Source: Clostridiales bacterium
GTDB lineage: Bacteria; Bacillota; Clostridia; Tissierellales; Sedimentibacteraceae
Assembly: GCA_003457065.1 (NCBI GenBank)
Contig: DMJQ01000054.1
Coordinates: 12,774 to 21,845 of the forward strand
Direction: 5' to 3'
Length of the DNA stretch: 9,072 bases
Each line of letters opens with the position of its first letter. Position 1 is the stretch's first letter. Positions 1-6,613 of this stretch are shown here, one piece after another. The notes under the pieces are model-generated. The model was not told where the DNA came from and did not search any database. It worked only from the letters and a program-made list of their open reading frames with translations. The translations under genes and the position numbers were made by a program.

Positions 1-1
1 T

Positions 2-2167
2 ATCAAGAGAAAATTCCGTCTCCTGACTTGTATCAATGCTTACATTATATCCAAGCATCATGGTGCCTTAGGCAACTTTGAGCGCTTTGTATCGGAGTTT
101 TTTAGCGGAGACGAATATAAAGATAAAAGGCAGACTTTACAAGATGAGTACGCAGAGCTGTTGAGTGAAGAGGCAGGTTTTTTGCAAACAGGATATGGCA
201 TTAAGGTTAAAATAAGAACAAAAGACTGCTGTCCTACCGATAAAACCGAAAGCATTTTTCTTTATATATATGAAAAATTGTTATATTCATTGCTAATTGC
301 ATCAGATTATTATGCAACAACCGAATACAATGATGAATTTGTTGTTGACTCACACGGAACCATAGATTGTGCGAGACAAATTATTGAAAGCTATGAGAAT
401 TCAGAAGTAGTTCAAAATATCAGAAATTATCAAAGTACAAAGGAAAAAATGCAAAAAAACCAACAAAGCAGTGGAGAGGATAAGAGAAAGGCGTGGTGGA
501 ATGAGAAAAATATCAATGTGCTGCGAAGTGAGTTGTTTCTTGACGCAGAAAAAGCGCTTGAACAGCACAAGGATGAAAATATATTTTACCTTGAGGCTCC
601 CACCGGAAGCGGAAAGAGTAACACTGCTTTAAACCTAACTTTTAAATTAATGAAATTGTGTCCCGAACTGAACAAAGTCTGGTATATTTATCCTTTTAAT
701 ACCCTTGTGGAACAAAATATGCGTTCTCTGGAGCAAATTTTTGGTGAGCAAAAAAATATTTTAAATCAAATAAGGGTTGTCAATTCCGTAACTCCTATAG
801 TTTACAAAGTTAAGGCAGAAGATGAGGAAGAAGAGTTAAGTGAATATATAAAAGCACTTTTAGACAGGCAGTTTTTTCATTATCCAATTACGCTATCCAC
901 CCATATAACTTTATTCGATATAATGTTCGGAGGCGGAAAAGAATCAGGATTCGGATTTTACCAACTTGCTAACAGTGTTATTGTACTGGATGAGATTCAA
1001 AGCTACAGAAATGAAATTTGGACGGAAATTATCTTATTCTTAAAGGGATTTGTAGAGCTTCTGAATATGAAGATAATTATTATGTCTGCTACCTTACCTG
1101 ATTTAGATTTGCTTAGCGTAGGGCAGACAAAAGCGGTGAAGCTTATTACAGATAGGGAATGTTATTTTCTTCATCCTTTATTTAAAAAGCGAGTGGAATT
1201 GTGTTATGAGTTATTGGAATCAGAAAGTATATCTGAGGATTTGGTTCGGCTTATTAAACATTATCTGTCTCAGAGAAAAAAAGTTCTCGTAGAATTCCTA
1301 TCTAAAAAATCCGCCGAAGAATTTTTTAGAAAGTTATGTAAGGATGAAGATATAACATGCAAAATCAGACTTATGACGGGTGACGATAATAGTATTGAAC
1401 GAAGAAGGATACTTGAGGAAATAGATAAGGAACCATCGGAAAGTGCATTCTTATTAATCGCTACACAGGTAGTGGAGGCAGGTGTTGATATACAAGCTAT
1501 GGAAATAGGATTTAAGGATATATCAACGCTTGATTCAGAAGAACAATTTATGGGAAGGATAAATCGTTCCTGCAGAAAAAATGGTATCGTATATTTTTTT
1601 AATCTGGATAAGGCAACGTTAATATATGGTAATGATGTAAGACTGGATAAAGAATTAACACTTGAAACAATTGAAATGAGAAAAATATTGGCAAAAAAAC
1701 AATTTATGGAATTTTATAAAAAAGTATTTGATAAAATTACTCAAATTAATCACTCATTGGATATTAAAAAAAATATCGATAAATTTTTTATTCATGTAGG
1801 CAGCTTAAATATCCCTGAAATTAGTGAAAGAATGTGTCTTATAAAAGATGATGATCGAAATTATCCTGTATTTTTAGCAAGAGACCTTACGCTGCCCAAC
1901 GGAGATGTTTTGAAAGGGGAAAAAGTATGGGATTCATATGTGGAATTATTGCGGGAAAAGAATATGAGCTATGCACAATGGAAGGTAGAGTTATCAGAGG
2001 TCAAAAGTCAAATGAGTTATTTTATATATAATATTACAAAGGATGCACTCATTCCTTTCAATGATCAAGTCGGTGAAATTTACTATATTGAAAACGGAGA
2101 ACAATATTTTGAGGACGGGAAATTGAATCGAGATAAACTAATTAATCAGAACGGAGTATTCATTTAG
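2..2167 (+). CDS. cas3: CRISPR-associated nuclease-helicase Cas3, type I-B (5' end outside window)
   Basis: Cas3 is recruited by target-bound Cascade and unwinds and cuts the invading DNA. The frame is open from the window edge, so the true start lies upstream; the TTG at 161 is internal. Of the 721 visible residues, 1-105 are the end of the HD nuclease domain, with metal-ligand His-His at 19-20 (nt 56-61) and an ASDYYAT segment containing Asp102. The missing N-terminus should carry the first His and His-Asp. The superfamily 2 helicase follows: Walker A APTGSGKS at 199-206, DEIQ box at 330-333, SAT at 362-364, ATQVVEAGVD at 487-496, and QFMGRINR at 515-522. Family proteins run to about 750-800 residues, so some 50-80 are missing. 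The stop is 16 bases before cas4, with cas4, cas1 and cas2 in the same direction. The frame stays intact through many long A runs. Family assignment is secure; subtype I-B is inferred from the gene order and repeat type. Confidence 0.96.
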   Translation: MKRKFRLLTCINAYIISKHHGALGNFERFVSEFFSGDEYKDKRQTLQDEYAELLSEEAGFLQTGYGIKVKIRTKDCCPTDKTESIFLYIYEKLLYSLLIASDYYATTEYNDEFVVDSHGTIDCARQIIESYENSEVVQNIRNYQSTKEKMQKNQQSSGEDKRKAWWNEKNINVLRSELFLDAEKALEQHKDENIFYLEAPTGSGKSNTALNLTFKLMKLCPELNKVWYIYPFNTLVEQNMRSLEQIFGEQKNILNQIRVVNSVTPIVYKVKAEDEEEELSEYIKALLDRQFFHYPITLSTHITLFDIMFGGGKESGFGFYQLANSVIVLDEIQSYRNEIWTEIILFLKGFVELLNMKIIIMSATLPDLDLLSVGQTKAVKLITDRECYFLHPLFKKRVELCYELLESESISEDLVRLIKHYLSQRKKVLVEFLSKKSAEEFFRKLCKDEDITCKIRLMTGDDNSIERRRILEEIDKEPSESAFLLIATQVVEAGVDIQAMEIGFKDISTLDSEEQFMGRINRSCRKNGIVYFFNLDKATLIYGNDVRLDKELTLETIEMRKILAKKQFMEFYKKVFDKITQINHSLDIKKNIDKFFIHVGSLNIPEISERMCLIKDDDRNYPVFLARDLTLPNGDVLKGEKVWDSYVELLREKNMSYAQWKVELSEVKSQMSYFIYNITKDALIPFNDQVGEIYYIENGEQYFEDGKLNRDKLINQNGVFI

Positions 2168-2183
2168 TTTAGGAGGTAAGATT

Positions 2184-2678
2184 ATGCGAGTGAACGGTAC
2201 ATTAATGAACTACTATTTCCATTGCAAACGGCAGTGCTATCTTCATGGTAATCGTCTGAATCTTGAAGATAACAGTGAAAATGTAAAAGTTGGAAAAGCA
2301 CTTCATGAGATAAATGAAGAAAAATTTACGGAATCAGAGCTGGAAATTGAAAATGTAAAACTTGATAGATTGACTTCAAAGTACTTGGTGGAAATAAAAA
2401 AATCTGATGCTGATGTAGAGGCAGCTAAATGGCAGGTTTTGCTGTATTTAAAAATTCTAAAAGAGAAAGGGATCATTCGTGAAGGAAAATTAGAATTTAC
2501 AGAAAAGAACAAGCAGACGAAAAATGTTATATATGTAAACCTGGATGAAGAAAATGAAAAGCAGTTGGATCAGTACATACATGAGATAGATGAATTACTT
2601 ATGCAGGAAGGTGTGCCTGATGTATTGAAGAAACCTGCCTGTAAAAAATGTGCATATTACGAATATTGCTATATTTAA
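2184..2678 (+). CDS. cas4: CRISPR-associated exonuclease Cas4
   Basis: Cas4 is an iron-sulfur, RecB-like nuclease that trims pre-spacers and helps select PAM-bearing fragments for Cas1-Cas2. The 164-residue length is usual for type I-B. Visible features: an N-terminal Cys14 in YFHCKRQC (with an extra Cys18); a RecB nuclease core with His41, Asp61, Glu70-x-Lys72 in VEIKKS, and Gln84...Tyr88; and a C-terminal cluster Cys153, Cys156, Cys162 in ACKKCAYYEYC. Together Cys14 and the three C-terminal cysteines can bind a 4Fe-4S cluster. The ATG start is fixed by AGGAGGT at 2171-2177, seven bases upstream. It lies 16 bases after cas3 and 19 bases before the preferred cas1 start, so it is very likely co-transcribed and translated with both. 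Confidence 0.95.
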   Translation: MRVNGTLMNYYFHCKRQCYLHGNRLNLEDNSENVKVGKALHEINEEKFTESELEIENVKLDRLTSKYLVEIKKSDADVEAAKWQVLLYLKILKEKGIIREGKLEFTEKNKQTKNVIYVNLDEENEKQLDQYIHEIDELLMQEGVPDVLKKPACKKCAYYEYCYI

Positions 2679-2697
2679 CAAAGATGAGGTGAAGAAA

Positions 2698-3696
2698 ATG
2701 GGAAGCACAAGATATATTGCCTCAATCGGAGAATTGACGAGAATGGATAATTCATTATGTTTTCGCAAAGGAAATCAAAATGTTTACATACCGATTGAGA
2801 ATACAAAAGAAATTTATTGTCTGAACGAAGTGTCAATTAATACAAAATTATTGGACTTTTTATCCAGGAACCACATCATAGTACATTTTTTTAATTATTA
2901 CGAAGGATACAGCGGTACCTTTTATCCTAAAGAACAGTATAGCAGTGGAAAGTTGTTAATAAAGCAGGTCGAAGCTTTTGAAAGATGCCGGTTGATAATT
3001 GCTAAGGCAATAGTAAAAGGAATAGGTGATAACATTTATGAAGTGCTATACCATTACTATAAGCATGATAAAAAGGAGGTTAAAAAAACAATTGACTGGA
3101 TTAAATCAGATTTCTACAGACTATTGGAACGAGCAAATTCCATAAAATTTGTATTAGCGGTAGAAGGAGATTTGTGGCAGCGCTTTTATTCAGAGTTTAA
3201 GTATATTTTACCGGAGGAATTTGCGTTTAATAAACGGGTTAAGCGTCCGCCGGATAATCCGATTAATGCAATGATTTCTTTTGGAAATACACTTTTATAT
3301 ACAAAGACGATTTCTGCGATCTACCAGACTCACCTTGATCAGCGCATTAGCTTTCTTCATGAGCCGTCAGAAGGAAGATTTTCTCTAAGCCTTGACTTAT
3401 GTGAAGTTTTTAAACCAATAATCGTTTTTCGTTCAATATTTAACTTGGTAAATAATCGAAAAATACAGGTAGAGAAACATTTTGAAAAGAAAGTTAACTA
3501 TTGCATATTAAACGAAGCAGGAAGAAACATATTTATACAAGAATTTGAAGAACGGATAGAATCTGTTTTTCTTCATCCTAAATTAAAGCGGAAAGTCAGC
3601 TATCGCACTGCAATAAAATTAGATTGCTATAAATTGATTAAGTTCTTTATGGAAGGAAAAGAATTTATTCCTTTTTCCGTTAAGGAGGGAATGTAG
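2698..3696 (+). CDS. cas1: CRISPR-associated endonuclease/integrase Cas1, type I-B
   Basis: Cas1 is the integrase that, bound to Cas2, inserts new spacers at the leader end of the array. The product is 332 residues, normal for Cas1b. The N-terminal beta domain is followed by the helical catalytic domain. Metal ligands are Glu156 in AVEGDLWQRF, His221 in SFLHEPSEGRFSL, and Glu236 (with Asp233) in LDLCEVFKP. The segment KRPPDNPINAMISFGNTLLY at 183-202 is the conserved family motif before the active-site His. I chose ATG 2698 because AGGTGA (2687-2692) lies five bases upstream; an in-frame GTG at 2650 would overlap the end of cas4 and lacks such a site. The stop TAG (3694-3696) shares its last G with the cas2 start, which indicates translational coupling. 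Confidence 0.96.
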   Translation: MGSTRYIASIGELTRMDNSLCFRKGNQNVYIPIENTKEIYCLNEVSINTKLLDFLSRNHIIVHFFNYYEGYSGTFYPKEQYSSGKLLIKQVEAFERCRLIIAKAIVKGIGDNIYEVLYHYYKHDKKEVKKTIDWIKSDFYRLLERANSIKFVLAVEGDLWQRFYSEFKYILPEEFAFNKRVKRPPDNPINAMISFGNTLLYTKTISAIYQTHLDQRISFLHEPSEGRFSLSLDLCEVFKPIIVFRSIFNLVNNRKIQVEKHFEKKVNYCILNEAGRNIFIQEFEERIESVFLHPKLKRKVSYRTAIKLDCYKLIKFFMEGKEFIPFSVKEGM

Positions 3697-3995
3697 TGCC
3701 GGTAAAAAAGAAAAATCTGAATTATAATTATGCGTTTGTTTTTTACGATGTAAATGAAAAGAGAGTTCAAAAAGTATTTAAAGTTTGTAAAAAGTATTTG
3801 TCTCATTTCCAATACTCCGTTTTCAGGGGAGAAATGACGCCATCTAAACTGATTAAACTAAAGAAGGAATTAAATGCGGTAATTGATGAAGAGGAGGATT
3901 TTATTTGCATAATCAAATTGATGAATGACAATGTGTTTGGGGAAGAAATCCTGGGCTCGTCAAATAAGAATACAGGTGAGGATTTGATTATATAA
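3696..3995 (+). CDS. cas2: CRISPR-associated endoribonuclease/integration factor Cas2
   Basis: Cas2 is the small dimeric protein that bridges two Cas1 dimers during spacer acquisition. The 99-residue ferredoxin-like protein has the typical first strand ending in Asp18 (AFVFYDVNEKRVQKVFKVC) and the HFQYSVFRGEMTPSKL segment after helix 1. The start is GTG at 3696, overlapping the cas1 stop by one base, with AAGGAGGG at 3682-3689 placed six bases upstream inside cas1. It is the last gene of the operon. The array leader starts directly after its stop, the usual position of an adaptation module next to its array. Confidence 0.95.
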   Translation: MPVKKKNLNYNYAFVFYDVNEKRVQKVFKVCKKYLSHFQYSVFRGEMTPSKLIKLKKELNAVIDEEEDFICIIKLMNDNVFGEEILGSSNKNTGEDLII

Positions 3996-4173
3996 AAATA
4001 TCAAATTAATTGCTAATTTACCAGGCGAAAAAATTGGGAACCACATAATGGCATGATACTGGGATCTTTAGATAATATGAAAAAATATACTTCACCTGGT
4101 AAAAAGAAAAATAAATGTTGAAAATATGGGGGAAAGTGAGTATTCTAAAAATAGAATTATATATAAGAACGAG
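3996..4173 (+). other. CRISPR leader region
   Basis: This 178-base non-coding stretch lies between cas2 and the first repeat. It is AT-rich and holds no convincing gene; the 14-codon frame at 4077-4121 was rejected. It contains a 12-base inverted pair with one mismatch, TTACCAGGCGAA at 4018-4029 and TTCACCTGGTAA at 4091-4102. It also holds a possible promoter at 4118-4146 and a perfect 6-base inverted repeat, ATTCTA-AAAA-TAGAAT, at 4142-4157, ending 16 bases before repeat 1. Its position on the side of the identical repeats, opposite the degenerate ones, supports the leader role. What the inverted pairs bind is not known. Confidence 0.8.
4118..4146 (+). promoter_or_regulatory. candidate promoter for the CRISPR array
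   Basis: TTGAAA (4118-4123, 5 of 6 to the sigma-A -35 consensus) and TATTCT (4141-4146, 4 of 6 to the -10) are separated by exactly 17 bases. Transcription would start near 4153, about 20 bases before repeat 1, a sensible position for a pre-crRNA promoter. The AT-rich background makes chance matches common, so this is a candidate only. Confidence 0.4.
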
Positions 4174-4533
4174 GTAGAACCTTAACAAGTGTTGTATTGA
4201 AATAATACTAGAATTAAACTAAAAGAAAGGAGTATAAAAGTAGAACCTTAACAAGTGTTGTATTGAAATTGACATGCGATAATTGTGATGAAGAAATTAA
4301 CATTGTAGAACCTTAACAAGTGTTGTATTGAAATGGGTATACGTTTTAGTAAATTATGAAACCACAATGGGTAGAACCTTAACAAGTGTTGTATTGAAAT
4401 GGGTTTAACTCATTTAAACCTTTTATTTTGTTAAATGTAGAACCTTAACAAGCGTTGGACTGAAATACAAGAGATGTACTTGAAATAGATGCAGGCAGCG
4501 TTGTAGAACCTTAACAAGTAGTTGTAATAAGAT
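4174..4533 (+). CRISPR. CRISPR array, type I-B: 6 repeats of 30 bases, 5 spacers
   Basis: Repeats lie at 4174-4203, 4240-4269, 4305-4334, 4371-4400, 4437-4466 and 4503-4533. Repeats 1-4 are identical: they begin GTAGAACCTTAACAAG and end TGTTGTATTGAAAT, and the last 8 bases, ATTGAAAT, form the usual I-B 5' handle of the crRNA. Repeat 5 differs at three positions (17 T to C, 22 T to G, 24 T to C). Repeat 6 matches for 17 bases, then gains one base and diverges. Spacers are 4204-4239 (36), 4270-4304 (35), 4335-4370 (36), 4401-4436 (36) and 4467-4502 (36). Decay at the right end places the leader on the cas2 side and predicts transcription left to right. Within the repeat only a weak stem is possible (ACAA-GTG-TTGT), as expected for type I-B. 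Processing would be by Cas6, encoded outside the window. Confidence 0.97.
4503..4533 (+). repeat. degenerate terminal CRISPR repeat
   Basis: The first 17 bases (GTAGAACCTTAACAAGT) match the consensus exactly. After that an extra A and several changes (AGTTGTAATAAGAT) destroy the ATTGAAAT handle. No spacer or further repeat follows, so this is the leader-distal, oldest end of the array. A crRNA with a normal 5' handle cannot be made downstream of it. Confidence 0.9.
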
Positions 4534-4742
4534 ATAATTAAATGATAGTAAGCTATGGCATTTATTTTGGATAATGATCTTGATAAAATAAAGGTGAATT
4601 TAAAATTGTACTATATGCAAATTAAAGATATGCTGATAAAATAATATGTATAGTGAGCCATGTAAGCAATTTCGCATTACCAGGTTAAACGTGTGGTTTA
4701 TGGTGAATATAGAAATTTATAAAATATAATTCGGAGGTATCT
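4534..4742. other. non-coding region between array and VOC gene
   Basis: No gene is seen in these 209 AT-rich bases. They hold an A/T-only potential hairpin (TTTATTTT at 4561-4568, AAAATAAA at 4585-4592), too weak to call a terminator. A stretch at 4652-4679 around CATGTAAGCA resembles the region before the GNAT gene. TTACCAGGTTAA at 4677-4688 resembles the leader inverted repeat. A small hairpin, TAAAC-GTGTG-GTTTA, lies at 4686-4700. A TATAAT at 4725-4730 is too close to the ribosome binding site to be a convincing promoter. Confidence 0.5.
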
Positions 4743-4754
4743 ATGCCTGAATAA
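4733..4754 (+). promoter_or_regulatory. ribosome binding site and original start of the VOC gene, ended by an in-frame stop
   Basis: GGAGGT at 4733-4738 lies four bases before ATG 4743. From that ATG the frame reads Met-Pro-Glu-stop (TAA at 4752-4754), then Val-Leu-Leu-Arg-Gly-Val-Thr-Val-Asp-Cys and on into the VOC protein. The residues after the stop look like the usual first strand of a VOC protein, so ATG 4743 is probably the ancestral start and the TAA a nonsense mutation or inserted codon. Translation from here would stop after three residues. Confidence 0.7.
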
Positions 4755-4775
4755 GTTTTATTAAGGGGTGTTACA

Positions 4776-5123
4776 GTGGATTGCAAAAGTCCAAAATCTT
4801 TGTCGGATTTTTACATACGGATGCTCGGATGGGAAAAAACATATGAGGATGATGGATTTATAGTAATATCTTCCTCATTGTGTGATGTTAGAATTGGATT
4901 TCAAAAAAATTCGGATTATGTTCCGCCTGTATGGCCTGAAATTCAAAATGCACAACAGCAACAAGTTCATCTTGATTTCAGGGCAAGGGATAAAGAGCAT
5001 ATGAAATGTATGGTTGAACATGCAATTGAATGTGGTGCAATAAAAGCGAAAGAGCAATATTCTGATTTATGGACAGTAATGATTGATCCTGCGGGGCATC
5101 CATTTTGTTTTGATACATTATAA
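4776..5123 (+). CDS. VOC family (glyoxalase/bleomycin-resistance fold) protein, N-terminally shortened
   Basis: The protein belongs to the vicinal oxygen chelate superfamily, which includes glyoxalases, extradiol dioxygenases and antibiotic-binding or -modifying proteins; the substrate is unknown. Seen: LSDFYIRMLGWEKTYEDDGF at the N-terminus (helix after strand 1), VHLDFRARD in the middle at the start of the second beta-alpha repeat, and DPAGHPFCFDTL at the end, all typical of small VOC proteins. The 115 residues from GTG 4776 lack strand 1, which lies in frame at 4755-4775 behind a TAA (4752-4754). AAGGGGTG just upstream of the GTG could serve as a weak ribosome binding site, so a shortened product is possible. 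The start is therefore uncertain, and the gene may be a pseudogene with an intact body (full length from ATG 4743). It stands alone on the + strand, 163 bases before a broken glycosyltransferase. Confidence 0.8.
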   Translation: MDCKSPKSLSDFYIRMLGWEKTYEDDGFIVISSSLCDVRIGFQKNSDYVPPVWPEIQNAQQQQVHLDFRARDKEHMKCMVEHAIECGAIKAKEQYSDLWTVMIDPAGHPFCFDTL

Positions 5124-5157
5124 TAGTAAATAAGATTAGTGGCTGCATAGATATTAA

Positions 5158-5163
5158 TATAAT
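5158..5163 (+). promoter_or_regulatory. possible -10 element before the glycosyltransferase
   Basis: A perfect TATAAT lies 124 bases before the glycosyltransferase start, in the 163-base gap after the VOC gene. No good -35 hexamer sits at the right distance (TTAGTG at 5136-5141 is poor), so support is weak in such AT-rich DNA. I see no gene in this gap (5124-5286). Confidence 0.2.
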
Positions 5164-5286
5164 GAGAGGCTAAAAAGTAAAGTTATATGAATCTTATTCA
5201 AAGCTGGAAGAAATAATAATATTATATTTAAATTTATGAAAATAAATATAGCAAAGATTAGAGCTGCTATTTAAAGAGGCAAGAAA

Positions 5287-6453
5287 ATGAGTAAAATTGT
5301 ATTTTTCTGCATGCCGGCACATGGACACACAAATCCCACAATAGAGGTTGTTCGTAAACTTACTAAAAATGGACATGAAGTGCTGTATTATTCCTTCAGT
5401 ATGTTTCGTGAAAAAATAGAGGGCGTAGGCGCTAAGTATATTGAATGCGACAGATATCTGTCTGAACTAAAAGCTAAAGATGAGAAAAAATTGGAAAGGA
5501 TTTTGCGGCACTTATTGAAATGGCGGCTGATACTACCATGGCTTTGGACGAGAAAGTTTGCAAAGAATTAAAGGAATACAGTCCTGATTGCATTGTTTCC
5601 GATTCTTTGTGTTTCTGGGGAAAATTATTTGCGTCAAAACTTAATATAAAATATATTTGTTCTACGCTTCCTTTGCCTTTAATCGATATACAGCAAAAAT
5701 GATGAAAAAAGTTTTATGGAAATGGTTCGTATGATTAAAGGAATGCATCGTATTAATAAAAAAATTAGGCAATTGAATGATTGTGGATATGCTGTTGATA
5801 ACTTCATATCTTTCATACAAAATGACAATGAAACGCACACTATTGTGTATACCTCAAAAGAGTTTCAGCCGTTGTCAGATACATTTTCGGATAAATATTA
5901 CTTTGTAGGTCCTTCTGTTTCCAATATGTTTGCAGAACCGCGTGATAGTAATAAAAAGCTTATTTACATTTCACTTGGACCCGTAAATAATAAAAATAAT
6001 GAATTTTATAAAAACTGCATAAGAGCTTTTGCTGATGGTGAATTTAATGTTATTATGTCTGTAGGCGAAGGTACGGATATTTCATCATTAGGAGAAATCC
6101 CCGAGAATTTTGAAGTAAAGAACAGGATTGAGCAAATAAAGGTATTACAAGATACAGATGTTTTTATAACACATAGCGGTATGAACAGTGTCAATGCGAG
6201 TCTGTACTATGCCGTACCAATAGTGGTATTTCCGCAACAGCAAGAACAGCGTATGGTAGCAGAAAGAGTTGTGAGCTTAGGTGCCGGAACTTATTTAAAA
6301 AAGAATAGTTCCACAAGTATAAGAGAAGCAGTGCAAATAATTTTAGAAGACAATTCCTATCGGGAAAATGCCATGAAATTATCAGAAGGCTTCAAGTCAG
6401 CAGAAGGAGCCAAAAAAGCGGCGGAAGTTGTTAGTAGGATTGCAGAAGAATAA
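5287..6453 (+). pseudogene. MGT/UGT-type (GT-B, family GT1-like) glycosyltransferase, two frameshifts
   Basis: Enzymes of this type move a sugar from a nucleotide sugar to small molecules such as macrolides or flavonoids. Three pieces in two frames make one protein of about 388 residues, the usual length. Piece 1 (from 5287, with AAAGAGG upstream) has MPAHGHTNPTIEVVRKL. Piece 2 (about 5490-5699) has SPDCIVSDSLCFWGKLFASK. Piece 3 (to 6453) has YISLGPVNN and the donor-site region HSGMNSVNASLYYAVP then PQQQEQRMVAERV. The first shift fits loss of one A in the run 5485-5490; the second fits gain of one A in 5695-5699, just before TGA TGA. Net frame is restored, but about 70 residues lie out of frame. 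Two donor-site positions also look altered: SLGT to SLGP (codon 5980) and the ribose-binding Glu to Ala (codon 6196). The family call is firm. Whether this is decay or sequencing error cannot be told here; the two codon changes favour decay. Confidence 0.85.
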
Positions 6454-6529
6454 ATGTGGCCGAAAGAAGAAGTAATTTAGATTTAGAATTTTTGGATTAT
6501 TTAGTCAAATAACAAGATTTACATGCTGC

Positions 6530-6593
6530 TTGGTTTTTGCTTTTACTGCCAGATAAAGTGATAAGGCATGTAAGCACATTTGCCTTAAACCAA
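6530..6593 (+). promoter_or_regulatory. structured leader element before the GNAT gene
   Basis: In the 160-base gap before the GNAT gene an inner inverted repeat AAGGCA (6563-6568) / TGCCTT (6581-6586) is enclosed by an outer pair TTGGTTT (6530-6536) / AAACCAA (6587-6593). The inner loop could pair further (TGT with ACA). There is no following T run, so it does not look like a terminator. The stretch 6557-6586 resembles 4652-4679 before the VOC gene. It may be a 5' UTR element or an operator; I do not recognise a known riboswitch. Confidence 0.3.
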
Positions 6594-6613
6594 ATTTATT
6601 CAGAGGGATATAT

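Noticed and set aside
161..2167. Start of cas3 at TTG 161
   Set aside because: The frame is open to the window edge and encodes the HD-domain HH motif at nt 56-61, so 161 is internal.
2650..2697. GTG 2650 as the cas1 start
   Set aside because: It overlaps the end of cas4, adds 16 residues unlike Cas1, and ATG 2698 has a well-placed AGGTGA.
4077..4121. 14-residue frame MKKYTSPGKKKNKC in the leader
   Set aside because: Very short, no clear ribosome binding site, and it overlaps the inverted repeat and promoter candidate.
4561..4592. TTTATTTT / AAAATAAA inverted repeat as array terminator
   Set aside because: Only A-T pairs with a 16-base loop and no T run after it; too weak to call in AT-rich DNA.
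4606..4634. TTGTAC / TATGCT pair as promoter for the VOC gene
   Set aside because: Spacing is 17 bases but the -35 matches only 3 of 6, within chance for this base composition.
5187..5216. Short frame MNLIQSWKK before the glycosyltransferase
   Set aside because: Nine codons, no good ribosome binding site, no recognisable family.
5694..5705. Programmed +1 frameshift at the AAA TGA TGA site in the glycosyltransferase
   Set aside because: A second, opposite shift upstream would also be needed, and no stimulatory structure or Shine-Dalgarno-like signal is seen; mutation or error is simpler.
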